Of a DNA stretch of 64,000 bases, positions 28,336 through 36,968 are shown piece after piece. Each line of letters starts with the position of its first letter. Position 1 is the stretch's first letter. Source of the DNA: Streptomyces albiflavescens (GTDB taxonomy: Bacteria > Actinomycetota > Actinomycetes > Streptomycetales > Streptomycetaceae); NCBI RefSeq assembly GCF_014645835.1, contig NZ_BMMM01000001.1, positions 124,001-188,000 on the forward strand, written 5' to 3'. Made by a program: the position numbers and the translations under genes. The notes under the pieces were generated by a model. The model worked only from the letters and a program-made list of their open reading frames with translations. It was not told the origin of the DNA and ran no database searches.

Positions 28336-28447
28336 CCCGAAAGCCACCCACCAGTTACTTGTCGTCAGGTCCAGAGGTAGGAGTCCGGGACCGAGGAGGC
28401 CGTCTCGTGATCAATTCTTTAGTCCGGAAAAGAGGCGCGACCAGTTA

Positions 28448-28730
28448 CTACGACGCTCCGGCCGGAGTGCGCGAGGGCATCCATGAGGGTGTCTGGTCGG
28501 ACATCCTCCTTCGCTTCCCTTGGTCGGCAGCCTTGACGGCCACGGTGTCGTGGGGCTGCTCCCCGAGGACGACCTTGAGCACGCCGGTGTCGGCGGCCCG
28601 GGAGAAGACGTCGTACGCCTCCTCCATCTGGTTCAGCGGGAAGGTGTGGGTGACCAGGAACGACGCGGGCAGGCGTCCGGCGGCCATCATCGGCCGCACG
28701 GTCAGGTTGGGCCGGGCAGGGCGGCCTCAG
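28448..28730 (-). pseudogene. Alcohol dehydrogenase, C-terminal fragment
   Basis: The frame encodes the end of a zinc alcohol dehydrogenase: MMAAGRLPASFLVTHTFPLN, QMEEAYDVFSRAADTG and VLKVVLGEQPHDTVAV. The catalytic and coenzyme domains, over 250 residues, are absent; an in-frame stop precedes the homologous part. It is a 5'-deleted gene unlike the intact enzyme at 4531-5541 in detail, so it was a separate dehydrogenase. Confidence 0.75.
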
Positions 28731-28809
28731 GTGTGGCCCAGGCTTCCGTACGAGGCCACCCGAAATGTCGGAGTGTAGAGATGGGGAAACGCCGAAGGAG
28801 GCAGACGCC

Positions 28810-29499
28810 ATGCGGCACCGCATTGTGAGCGAGCTGATGACGACAGCTGTCGTGAGCGTGCAGCAGAACGCGACCTTCACGGAGATCGCCAAACTGCTCG
28901 CGGAGCACGACATCACGGCCGTTCCGGTCGTGGACGACACCGACCGGCCCGTCGGAGTGGTGTCCGAAGCGGACCTGTTGCGCAGAGAGGCGAGCCGACT
29001 CGATCCAGCCGGACTGCTGCCTTCCCTGCACCCACGGTCGGCCGAGCGCACCAAAGCTGAGGCGACCACGGCAGACGGGCTGATGACCAGCCCGGCCGTC
29101 GTCGCGCACCCCGAATGGACCGTGGTCGAGGCGGCCCAGGCGATGGAGCGGAGCGGGGTCAAGCGACTGCCGGTGGTGGACGAGTCCGGTCGACTGATCG
29201 GCGTGGTCAGCCGCGCCGACCTGCTGCGGGTGTTCCTCCGTGGGGACCGCGCCATCCGCGAGGAGATCACCGGAGATGTGCTGATCCGCGCGCTGGGCTT
29301 CCCGCCCGACACGGTGACCGCGCATGTCGTCGACGGACGTGTCACCCTGCGTGGCACCGTAGACCGCAAGAGCGTCATTCCGGTCGCCCTGCGGCTGTGT
29401 CGCGGTGTGGATGGGGTGGTCGACGTCTTGGAAGACCTGAGGTTCGAGGTCGACGACACCGACGGCCCGGCCACCGAGACCGACTCTCCGCGCCGCTGA
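28810..29499 (+). CDS. CBS-pair and BON domain protein
   Basis: A 229-residue protein with two CBS motifs, the first around residues 10-60 (MTTAVVSVQQNATFTEIAKL, ITAVPVVDDTDRPVGVVSE) and the second around 85-140 (LMTSPAVVAHPEWTVVEAAQ, VKRLPVVDESGRLIGVVSRA). A C-terminal BON domain (about 155-215, VTLRGTVDRKS) follows. CBS pairs bind adenine nucleotides and report energy charge, while BON domains often contact membranes or phospholipid. The start ATG follows GAAGGAGGCAGACGCC. It is intact, unlike the related fragments at 31914, 44480 and 62617. Its partner is unknown. Confidence 0.9.
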   Translation: MRHRIVSELMTTAVVSVQQNATFTEIAKLLAEHDITAVPVVDDTDRPVGVVSEADLLRREASRLDPAGLLPSLHPRSAERTKAEATTADGLMTSPAVVAHPEWTVVEAAQAMERSGVKRLPVVDESGRLIGVVSRADLLRVFLRGDRAIREEITGDVLIRALGFPPDTVTAHVVDGRVTLRGTVDRKSVIPVALRLCRGVDGVVDVLEDLRFEVDDTDGPATETDSPRR

Positions 29500-29783
29500 G
29501 CTCTCCCCCTGAAGGCGTGTGGAGGGAACACAGCACGGGGGCCGCCGCACCGGACGCTGAACGTCGACACCCCGGTGCTCCCTGCGGGAGCGTCCCCTGC
29601 GCCACTCCCGCAAAGGTACAGGCTCCACTGGCTTGCACCAGACGCGCGGTGCCCCCACGCCGCGGGACGCGACTGGTCACATCCTCGTCTTCGCCCCACG
29701 GCCGTCGAAAGTGCCCATATGGCACCTCAGGGGAACTAATCGGCCCTCCCGACCCGCCCCTCGTTCCCACTCTTTTGGGGCAC

Positions 29784-29957
29784 ATGCGCAAGACCCAGAT
29801 CCAGTCCGCACCCCTCCTGCGCGAACATGCCGTCGGCAGGGCCCTCGTCGTAGAGCTGTACGGCGAGATCGACATCCTGACCGCGGTGCCCGTCTCCGCG
29901 CGCCTGGACGTCGCCCGCACACAGGTCGCCGCCGCATGGTCGCAGCCGGCCTCCTAG
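29784..29957 (+). pseudogene. STAS-domain anti-sigma antagonist, truncated
   Basis: A 57-residue frame with the start of an anti-sigma-factor antagonist: GRALVVELYGEIDILTAVPV then SARLDVARTQ. The rest of the STAS fold, including the phosphorylatable Ser motif, is replaced by unrelated sequence and a stop. Related sequence GGGGAACTAATCGGCCCT at 29730-29747 may be its old regulatory site. Confidence 0.55.
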
Positions 29958-29989
29958 TCCGGCTCCATGTAGGGGCGGCGGAATACGGG

Positions 29990-30712
29990 GCCCGGTCGAT
30001 GCCGTAAGGGCGAACGGCTGACAGCGCCCGGACGATCGAGGCCTCCAAGGGGCCGCTCGTGTCGACGACGACGGCTTCGGGCCATGGCGATTCCGCGGCC
30101 GCCATGGCGGCCGCCACCTCGAGGCCGGCGTCGGATGCCCCGGGTGTGCGGGTGGTCAGGCGGGCCGCCGACACCTCACCCGGAACCTGGCAGTGCAGAG
30201 CAACCAGGTCGGCGCTGGCGCGTTCCGCCATGCGCAGGGCGGCTTCACGCTGTCCCGTAGCGGACCAGGTGGCGTCCAGGACGACGGACTCACCGCAGGA
30301 CAGCAGGGCGGATGCGCGGTCGAGCAGGACCGCGTAAGTCTTGTCGGTCCACTCCGGCGTGTAGAGGCCTTCGCCGTAGCCGGCGGCCGCGGGCGCCTCG
30401 GCCGGGATGCCCGCCAGCTCCTTGCGGAGGCGGTCACTGCTGAGCAGTGTCACTCCCAGGCGGTCGGCCAGTGCGCCGGAGAGCGTGGACTTCCCGCTGC
30501 CCGGGAGCCCGCCCACGAGCGTCAGGCTGACAGCGGCTGTACGAAGGTGCCGCAGGGTCGCTGTGATCAGTCGGCGTGCCGCTGCCTCCGCGCCGACCGC
30601 GGCCTGGCGTGACTGGATCAGCCCGACCTTGGCACGGACGAACGCGCGGTAGGCGACGTAGTGGTGCCAGAGAGAGGGCGCCTCTCCCTTCCAGGCCGTG
30701 GCGGTGAGACGT
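29990..30712 (-). pseudogene. AAA/P-loop kinase of APH-AAA fusion type, 5'-truncated
   Basis: The minus-strand frame opens just after a TGA and reads LWHHYVAYRAFVRAKVGLIQ, then the Walker A LVGGLPGSGKSTLSGALADR and LLSSDRLRKELAG, ending near VRPYGIDRAP. This is the C-terminal kinase part of proteins that carry an aminoglycoside-phosphotransferase-like domain first; that half (about 300 residues) is gone. The frame runs on to 29677 in unrelated sequence, so the natural stop is also lost. A tandem repeat GTGGTCACGC at 30711-30730 marks the upstream breakpoint. Confidence 0.7.
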
Positions 30713-30797
30713 GGTCACGCGTGGTCACGCGTCAACCGTCTCAGAAACCAGACGCCCGCAGGCATCGGCACCAGTTGGAGGCCGGTCGGCCGGAGAC

Positions 30798-30813
30798 GGG
30801 TCCGTTCGGCCCC
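30798..30813. promoter_or_regulatory. Candidate DevR-box upstream of HTH-PPOX gene
   Basis: GGGTCCGTTCGGCCCC, one mismatch from the palindrome, lies 86 nt before the start codon at 30899. Confidence 0.5.
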
Positions 30814-30898
30814 CCGGCTGGGGCTGCCCGGGCCGTGCGGCGGCACGCCGCGCGTGGCACGTTGGGTACAGCACCATTCTGAGGAAAGGGCGGCGATC

Positions 30899-31828
30899 AT
30901 GCGAGCTCACCTCGGCGATCAACTCGTTGTCGAAAGCCCGGCCACCGGCGGCGCCAGGCGCGACGGCGAGATTGTCGGACTCCACCACGAGGACGGAACC
31001 CCTCCCTACGACGTGCACTGGTCGGATACGGACGAGGTGACGCTCGTGTTCCCCGGGCCGGACGCGCACATCCATCACCTCGAGCACGGATCAGGAGGGA
31101 ACCCTGCCCACCTTGGGCCGAGCACGAGTGAGGCACGTCAGCAGGTGGGTGCCGTGTCCGTCTCGACCCCGCCCGAAGGGGCGTCCAGCCCCAGTGACTT
31201 CGGCCGACGTGTGGCCGCCGAACGTCGGCGGCAGGGGCTCACCCGGGCAGAGACAGCCCGCCGCGCCAGAATGGCACCGCAGTACCTGGCATACCTCGAA
31301 GAGCGGCCGGCCGAACCGAGCCTGGCAAGTGTCATCAGACTTGCCGCCGCACTGGGCACCTCCGTCGCCGCCCTGCGCGGGGGCGGAATCGATCTACCGC
31401 CCGGCCAGGGCCAGGCACTCCTCGATCCTCAACTGCGGGACCTCAGCCCGGAGGAATGCCGAGCCCGGCTTTCCACACATGGCCTGGGGCGCGTCGCGGT
31501 GTCGACCCCTGACGGCCCGGCGGTCATTCCGGTCAATTACACGGTCGTCGACGACTCGATCGTCTTCCGGACCGCGCCGGATTCGGCCCCGGCTGCGGCC
31601 GTGGGAACGGAGGTCGCCTTCGAAGTCGACCATGTGGACGAGGCTATGAGCCAGGGCTGGAGCGTGCTCGTGGTCGGCCCCGCGCGTGTTGTTACGGAGC
31701 CCGACGCGGCGCGACGGCTGGCCGACCGCGTCCACAGCAAGCCATGGGCTGGAGGCGAACGCGAGATGTGGGTGTCGATCCGGCCCACACGCCTCACGGG
31801 GCGCCGCATCAGCCCGCCAGATCAGTGA
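30899..31828 (+). CDS. DUF1918-HTH-PPOX fusion protein
   Basis: A 309-residue three-part protein. Residues 1-65 form a DUF1918 domain (MRAHLGDQLVVESPATGG, PYDVHWSDTDEVTLVFPG). Residues about 92-150 form an XRE-type HTH (FGRRVAAERRRQGLTRAETA, MAPQYLAYLEERPAEPSLAS). Residues about 170-305 form a pyridoxamine-phosphate-oxidase-like flavin or F420-binding barrel (GLGRVAVSTPDGPAVIPVNY, GWSVLVVGPARVVTEP). It may be a transcription factor gated by a flavin or deazaflavin cofactor (inference). GAGGAAAGGG precedes the ATG. A decayed paralogue lies at 42061-42560 and a PPOX-only protein at 41485-41925. Confidence 0.85.
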   Translation: MRAHLGDQLVVESPATGGARRDGEIVGLHHEDGTPPYDVHWSDTDEVTLVFPGPDAHIHHLEHGSGGNPAHLGPSTSEARQQVGAVSVSTPPEGASSPSDFGRRVAAERRRQGLTRAETARRARMAPQYLAYLEERPAEPSLASVIRLAAALGTSVAALRGGGIDLPPGQGQALLDPQLRDLSPEECRARLSTHGLGRVAVSTPDGPAVIPVNYTVVDDSIVFRTAPDSAPAAAVGTEVAFEVDHVDEAMSQGWSVLVVGPARVVTEPDAARRLADRVHSKPWAGGEREMWVSIRPTRLTGRRISPPDQ

Positions 31829-31913
31829 TGGGCAACGGGTCTGCCGTCTTTTCCCCGTGGGCATTCCACCGCGAGATTCCGCGACGGCCGAGGAGCGAAC
31901 CCGCTCGACGGCT

Positions 31914-32380
31914 TCACGGACTCGCGAAAGGTGACTCCGCGCTCTCCGGTCCGGCCGGGGCGGACTCGTCCGAGAGTTGAGACTCGACGTCCACGACACC
32001 CTCCACGGCGCGAACCAGGCGCGTGGCGAGCGAGGTGTCGCGAACCGTTCCGCGGAGGGTGACGACTTCCTCGTGCACGCTCACGTGGATGCCGTGGCTC
32101 AAGGCCGGGAAGAGGGGGACACCACCGTCCGGCTGACCTCCTCCTCGATCTCCTCGTCCGGCCGCAGGAAGACCTTCAGCAGATCGGCACGGCGGACAAT
32201 GCCCTGCAGCATGCCCTCGTCGTCGACCACAGGAAGCCGCTTGACGCGCCTGATGGCCGTGATCCTGGCCGCCTGGGCCAAGGTGGCGCCAGGGTGCACC
32301 GTGACAGCGGGGGTGTTCATGAACTCCTCCGCAGTCGCTGCCCCGGCCTTGGCAAGGTCGGACAGACGCCGGCCATGCCC
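31914..32380 (-). pseudogene. CBS/BON protein remnant
   Basis: The 5' end keeps linker sequence (SDLAKAGAATAEEF) and the second CBS motif (MNTPAVTVHPGATLAQAARI, VKRLPVVDDEGMLQGIVRRA). After a frameshift near 32100 the BON domain continues (VSVHEEVVTLRGTVRD, VRAVEGVVDVESQLSDES). The first CBS motif is missing. The gene is therefore truncated and frameshifted, although the second CBS motif retains an ATG. Confidence 0.75.
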
Positions 32381-32633
32381 GGTGGGGGTGTCCCCGGGCG
32401 AGCGGGATATTTGTCTGCCCTCCCGCCGTGGACTCCGTGCGCACGCCGTTGCTCTTTGTCGATTTCGTCCGCGCGGACCCCGCGGGTAAACGGTGGCTGC
32501 CGTGCAGACACCTCGATCAGGCGGGCATCGTGGAACGCGCGAGATCGACGTGTCTCCTTACGGCCAAGGTGGCCACCGCCGGCCCCGCTCCGAACGCCAA
32601 CGGGCTGTGCTCAGGTGCCTGGCGTATCGTGGC

Positions 32634-33533
32634 TCAGTCGTGCGCGACGACAGCGACCGGGCAGGTCACGTGGTGGATCGCCAGGTGGGCAACACGTCCC
32701 GTGTGGCTCCCCACCGCCTGGCGGCGGACTTTGCGGCCGACGATCAGCAGGCCTGCTTCTTGTGCGGCTCGCGTCAGCGCAGGCGCCGGACGGCCATGGT
32801 GCGCCTGCGCCCGGACCTCCACGGTCGGATACTTCTCCCTCCAGGGTGCGATCACCTGGGCGAGGGCGCTCTCCGCATCCCGTTGGGCGGACGCGTCGCT
32901 TTCCTGGTCCGTGCCGCCCGGGCTGTGCAGCAGTAGTTGCCAGGCGTGGATGACCGACAGGGACGCGCCGCGATGCTTGGCTGCTTCGAAAGCGAAGTCG
33001 AGAACCGCGCCGCAGTCGTTCTTCGGGTCAACGGCCAGCATCACTTCGCGGCACGGCGTCCGTACAGAGGGGCGGCCGTCACTGTCCGGCATGTGATCGT
33101 CCGCCGCGCTCCAGCCCGCGCGCACCAACACGACCGGCTGCCGCACCTGCGCCACCGAAGCCAATGCCACGGAGCCTGCGAAGAATCCGCTGAGTCCCCC
33201 GAGCCCCTGGTTGCCGAGAACCAGGAGCTCCGCCTTCTCCGCCTCGGCCAACAGAGCGGCGATCGGGGGCTTGTTGATCTGTTCGGCGCTGACATACAAC
33301 TGCGGACAGGTCTCGGTGACCCGGTCCAGCGTGCTGCGCAGAATCCTGCGCGCCCAGTACTGGGGCACCTGCAGTTCGGGCAGGGTGACGGGTTCGTCGT
33401 CACTCGGCAGCCCCTCCCAGGCATGCACGAGCCGCAGCGGCAGCCCGCGGCGCACCGCCTCCCGGGCCGCCCAGCTCGCGGCGGCGACACTCTCAGGCGA
33501 GCCGTCCAAACCCACCACGATCGGTTTGAGCAT
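32634..33533 (-). CDS. Universal stress protein, two UspA domains
   Basis: A 299-residue USP. The first domain begins IVVGLDGSPESVAAASWAAR and ends LVLGNQGLGGLSGFFAGSVA; the second ends LIVGRKVRRQAVGSHTGRVA then PVAVVAHD. The glycine-rich ATP loop in domain 1 has Asn-Gln where others have Ser-Arg. The ATG at 33533 is chosen because GGGAGGTGAGGACG precedes it; another possible start lies nine bases upstream. A candidate DevR-box is 53 nt upstream. It is the first of three closely spaced USP genes on this strand. Confidence 0.92.
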   Translation of the reverse strand: MLKPIVVGLDGSPESVAAASWAAREAVRRGLPLRLVHAWEGLPSDDEPVTLPELQVPQYWARRILRSTLDRVTETCPQLYVSAEQINKPPIAALLAEAEKAELLVLGNQGLGGLSGFFAGSVALASVAQVRQPVVLVRAGWSAADDHMPDSDGRPSVRTPCREVMLAVDPKNDCGAVLDFAFEAAKHRGASLSVIHAWQLLLHSPGGTDQESDASAQRDAESALAQVIAPWREKYPTVEVRAQAHHGRPAPALTRAAQEAGLLIVGRKVRRQAVGSHTGRVAHLAIHHVTCPVAVVAHD

Positions 33534-33585
33534 CGTCCTCACCTCCCTCTACCAGCAGCGTCTCGCAGCCAAAGGACCGCGTGGA

Positions 33586-33601
33586 GGGGCCACCGAGCCC
33601 C
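33586..33601. promoter_or_regulatory. Candidate DevR-box upstream of USP gene
   Basis: GGGGCCACCGAGCCCC lies 53 nt before the start at 33533. The outer GGGGC/GCCCC arms match; the inner bases differ from the strongest copies. Confidence 0.35.
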
Positions 33602-33778
33602 CGTCCAGGGTCGGTTGACACATGGTTCGTGCCGCTCGTACCCGGTGCTCGGCCGCCGCGTCGACCGCGACGGCCGCAGGCACGGGCGGTCCGGGGCACT
33701 GAACAGCCGCCGTGCGTCAGGCCACCCGGCCCCCGCACGAGTGATGTCCGTGCGTGCGCTCATCGCCCATCCCGTATC

Positions 33779-34681
33779 TCAGTCGTGCGGGACAACGGCC
33801 ACAGGGCAGCTGACGTGATGGATTGCGGCGTGCGCGACGGGACCGATGCGTCGTCCCACCGGCCGCTCGGTGGTACGGCGGCCGACGACGAGCAGGCTCG
33901 CTCCGGAGGCGGCGCGGATCACTGCGGTCGAGGCCTTGCCCTCCGACACGGACTCCACGACGTCAACCTCGGGATGCTTGTCCCGCCAGATCTGCAGCAC
34001 GGCCTTGAGGAACCCCTCCCATTCCCCCTCGCGTTGCGGAGGGCGCACCAGACCGATGTCCCCAGGTCCGAGGCTGACGGGAGAAGACGGCTGCCAGGCA
34101 TGGATCACCCGGAGACGAGCATGGCGCAACCTCGCCGCCTCGAAGGCGAACTCGATCACCTCGTCGCACGGATCGCCCAGGTCGATGCCCAGGACGACGT
34201 CCCGATAGCCGGTCCGCATGGACGTGCTCCCGTCATCCGCCGGGAGATGCTCGTCCTCCTGGTCCTCGCCGGCTCGCACGAGGACTACGGGACGGGTGGC
34301 CTTCGCCACCACGCCCAGGGCTACCGAGCCCACCAGGAACCCGCTGAGACCGGTCAGTCCCCGCGAACCGAGCACCAGCAGTTCGGCCTGTTCGGCGGCG
34401 TTCAGCAAAGCCGCGGTCGCAGGACCCTCGACCTGCTCCTCGTAGAGGCGCACGCCGGGATGCGCGCCCTGGACGCGGCCCTCCGCCTGGTGCAGGACAC
34501 GCCGCGCCAGATGCCGCTGAGCAGCGTTGTCGGTTGCTCCGTCCGCCGAGCGTGGGCTCCAGTTCCAGGCGTGCACCAGACGCAGCGGACACTCGCGGCG
34601 CACGGCTTCGCGGGCGGCCCACTCGGCAGCGGCCAGACTCTCGGCGGAACCGTCGATTCCAGCGACGACGGGCACAAGCAT
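33779..34681 (-). CDS. Universal stress protein, two UspA domains
   Basis: A 300-residue USP. Domain 1 runs from PVVAGIDGSAESLAAAEWAA to LVLGSRGLTGLSGFLVGSVA. Domain 2 runs from VVLGIDLGDPCDEVIEFAFE to LVVGRRTTERPVGRRIGPVA and PVAVVPHD. GAGGAGGTGTGCGAC precedes the ATG at 34681. AGGCCATCCGGCCCC at 34776-34790, about 95 nt upstream, is a candidate DevR-box. It is close in sequence to the USP at 10568-11491, suggesting duplication within the island. Confidence 0.93.
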   Translation of the reverse strand: MLVPVVAGIDGSAESLAAAEWAAREAVRRECPLRLVHAWNWSPRSADGATDNAAQRHLARRVLHQAEGRVQGAHPGVRLYEEQVEGPATAALLNAAEQAELLVLGSRGLTGLSGFLVGSVALGVVAKATRPVVLVRAGEDQEDEHLPADDGSTSMRTGYRDVVLGIDLGDPCDEVIEFAFEAARLRHARLRVIHAWQPSSPVSLGPGDIGLVRPPQREGEWEGFLKAVLQIWRDKHPEVDVVESVSEGKASTAVIRAASGASLLVVGRRTTERPVGRRIGPVAHAAIHHVSCPVAVVPHD

Positions 34682-34775
34682 GTCGCACACCTCCTCTGTT
34701 GGATCCAGCTCCTTCGTGCCCTGCCAGCGTCTCGCCGCCTCAGTCCCGTTGGGAGTGGCCGCGAGGCCCTCGCCC

Positions 34776-34790
34776 AGGCCATCCGGCCCC
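34776..34790. promoter_or_regulatory. Candidate DevR-box upstream of USP gene
   Basis: AGGCCATCCGGCCCC lies 95 nt before the start at 34681 and matches the palindrome with two changes. Confidence 0.4.
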
Positions 34791-34863
34791 TGCGCACACG
34801 CGGGCACTGAAGACCGATGTCAATGCCAGAAGGCCGTGCCCTCCGCCCGGGAGGTGAACTGTC

Positions 34864-35340
34864 ATGGAGGGAGCGGTCGTTGCAGGAATCGAGCGATCTT
34901 TGCTCAGCCGACCGGGCAGCGCACGAGGCCTGCCGCGCGGGCTGCGGCTACGGATGGTCCATGTCTCGCCGCCGAACGGACTGGATGCGCCTGAGAAGCG
35001 GCCGTCCCCCAGAGGCCATGATGGAACCCATTCAGGCTCAACTCACCGTCCGGCAACCGGCGTTGACCGGCGGGGGCGGCTCGTCGGAGCGGCCGCGGCG
35101 GCACTGCGCGAGGAGGGGGGCTTCGCCGGCTACCAGGGCGACGGACCCGGCCGCCGCCGGGTCCTCCTACTGCCCTGTGATATCGCTGCCGCGCACCGTC
35201 GCCCGCACATGCACGCCTCATCAGCCGGACAGAGTCACGCTCGACATCGACGCCCATGAAGCAGCGGACGCAGCCGCCGAGTTCGCCGAAGCGACACACC
35301 CCAGGTCCGGGCTCTCGAACTCGTACGCTTGTGAGCCGTA
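34864..35340 (+). pseudogene. Universal stress protein remnant
   Basis: Scattered USP pieces occur in order but in different frames: MEGAVVAGIE at the start, SSDLCSADRAAHEACRAG shortly after, GLRLRMVHVSP, and near 35240 DRVTLDIDAHEAADAAAEFA, which matches the start of a second USP domain. The ATP-loop segments are missing. It is on the opposite strand to the flanking intact USP genes. Confidence 0.5.
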
Positions 35341-35357
35341 AATTCCTGACCGACGGT

Positions 35358-35378
35358 CGGGCCCAGGGACTGGGCCCG
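35358..35378 (-). terminator. Hairpin terminator after USP gene
   Basis: CGGGCCCAG, a 3-nt loop and the exact complement form a 9-bp GC stem eight bases past the stop codon of the USP gene at 35387-36262. Confidence 0.65.
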
Positions 35379-35386
35379 GGACACTG

Positions 35387-36262
35387 TCACGCAGGCTGCG
35401 GCACGATCGCCACCGGGCAGTCCGCGTGATGCAGCAGGGTGTGGCCCACCCGTCCGAGCTGGAGGCCGAAGTGGCCGTGCCTGCGCTGGGCCCCGATGAT
35501 CAGAAGGTCCGCGGCGGAAGAGCGGTGCAGGAGCACCTTGCGGGCCGGCCCTTCGACCGTCGTCCGGCGGACCCGGACACCAGGGTGGTCCGCCACCGCG
35601 TCGTGGAGCACGGCGTCGAGCAGGGCCGATGCCCGCTCCTCGTGGTAACGCTCCGGTTCGTCGGCAAGCCGGGGATGGTCGGTGGTCTCGTACGCGGGGC
35701 AGCGCCAGGCACGTACGACATCCAGAACGCACTTACGTGCCTCGGCTTCGCGGAAGGCGAACCGCACCGCCTCAGCACCGGTGGCAGAGTCCCCCGCGCC
35801 GAGCAGAATCCGCTCGTGCGCGTCCTCCAGTCCGGCCTTGTCGCCGCGGACCACGATCACGGGGCAGTGGGCGCGAGCCGCCACCGCCAGGCCGACCGAG
35901 CCGAGCAGAAGGCCCTTCAGCTGACCGCGGCCGCGTGATCCCGTCACCACGGCCGTCGCGTTGCGGCCTTCGCGCAGCAGGGCGTCCACCGGCTCCTCGG
36001 GCACCAGCTCCGTCGAGACCTTCAGACCTGGATTGCGCCGTCGGGCGCGCTCCGCCGCGGATCCGACGATGTTCTCCGCCACCACCCGCTCGGAGGGGCG
36101 TTCCAGACTGCCCGGTAGCGCGGCGCTTTCGTAGCGCTCCCACAGGGAGGCGTACACGAGCCGCAGCGGCAGGCCGAGCCGGGCCGCTTCGTCCACCGCC
36201 CAGTCGATCGCAAGAAGGCTTGAATCCGATCCGTCGACACCCACGACCAGGGGCAGTTCCAT
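35387..36262 (-). CDS. Universal stress protein, two UspA domains
   Basis: A 291-residue USP. Domain 1 runs from PLVVGVDGSDSSLLAIDWAV to VTGSRGRGQLKGLLLGSVGL. Domain 2 runs from ILLGAGDSATGAEAVRFAFR to LIIGAQRRHGHFGLQLGRVG and PVAIVPQPA. The GGGGAGG sequence directly abuts the ATG at 36262, which is too close for normal spacing; a GTG nine bases upstream or weak initiation are alternatives. It is divergent from the hydrogenase maturation genes and shares the spacer containing two palindromes. Confidence 0.9.
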   Translation of the reverse strand: MELPLVVGVDGSDSSLLAIDWAVDEAARLGLPLRLVYASLWERYESAALPGSLERPSERVVAENIVGSAAERARRRNPGLKVSTELVPEEPVDALLREGRNATAVVTGSRGRGQLKGLLLGSVGLAVAARAHCPVIVVRGDKAGLEDAHERILLGAGDSATGAEAVRFAFREAEARKCVLDVVRAWRCPAYETTDHPRLADEPERYHEERASALLDAVLHDAVADHPGVRVRRTTVEGPARKVLLHRSSAADLLIIGAQRRHGHFGLQLGRVGHTLLHHADCPVAIVPQPA

Positions 36263-36350
36263 CCTCCCCACCGCCTTTCGTCCGGCTGCGGAGATCGCGC
36301 AGCCGAGGGGTTCACCGTCACCGTCACACCGTCGCCCGGGGAGATGTAGG

Positions 36351-36384
36351 GGCGGTTCGGCCTTTGCCGGGGACGTTCGGCCCG
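36351..36384. promoter_or_regulatory. Paired candidate DevR-boxes in a divergent promoter
   Basis: GGGCGGTTCGGCC (36351-36363) and GGGGACGTTCGGCCC (36370-36384) lie side by side between a USP gene and the hydrogenase maturation genes. They are 66-100 nt before the protease start and about 90-120 nt before the USP start. Paired sites recall DosR-box pairs in mycobacteria. Confidence 0.5.
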
Positions 36385-36449
36385 TGCTGTCCCCTATCGG
36401 AGAGGCCGAGTATGACCACATGCCCCAAGGGTGCGAAGAGAGCGGACGG

Positions 36450-36968
36450 ATGGCTGTCGCGGCCCGAATCGTCGTGATCGGTGTCGGCAACGACTTCCGC
36501 CACGACGACGGGGTGGGGTGGGCGGTGATCACACGGCTCGCCGAGCGTGCGATCAGCCGCCCGCTGCCGCCCGGAATCGTCCTGGAGACCTGCGACGGCG
36601 ACCCGGGCCGCCTGCTCGGCCTGTGGGAGAACGCCGAGCTCGCCGTGGTTGTCGATGCCGCACACGCCGAGCCTCCGCGCCCCGGTCGCATCCACCGACT
36701 GTCCCTCGGCGGAGCGCAGTGGAGGCAGGCGGGGGCGACGAGCTCGCACGGCCTGGGCCTCGGCGAGGCCATCGAGCTCTCCCGCGTCCTCGACCGGCTG
36801 CCGGGCCATCTCGTGGTGTACGCCGTCGAGGGCGCCGACAGGAGTCTCGGCGCAGGTCTCTCCGATCCGGTCGCGGCTCAGGTGGACGCCCTGGCCCTCA
36901 GCGTGGAGGGGGACATCGCGCGGCACCGCAGTGACACCGCGCGCGGTCCCCGCGAGGACGCACCATGA
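36450..36968 (+). CDS. [NiFe] hydrogenase maturation endopeptidase
   Basis: A 172-residue HycI/HyaD-type protease that removes the C-terminal peptide of the hydrogenase large subunit after nickel insertion. The signature is VVIGVGNDFRHDDGVGWAVI, with the nickel-sensing Asp in the DDG segment. VVVDAAHAEPPRPGRIHRLS and the SSHGLGLGEAIEL segment follow. The ATG at 36450 is preferred over one 30 nt upstream on the basis of GAAGAGAGCGG and homology. Its stop overlaps hypF by four bases. The substrate is most likely the large subunit at 57897-59228, whose C-terminus has a cleavable tail. Confidence 0.88.
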   Translation: MAVAARIVVIGVGNDFRHDDGVGWAVITRLAERAISRPLPPGIVLETCDGDPGRLLGLWENAELAVVVDAAHAEPPRPGRIHRLSLGGAQWRQAGATSSHGLGLGEAIELSRVLDRLPGHLVVYAVEGADRSLGAGLSDPVAAQVDALALSVEGDIARHRSDTARGPREDAP

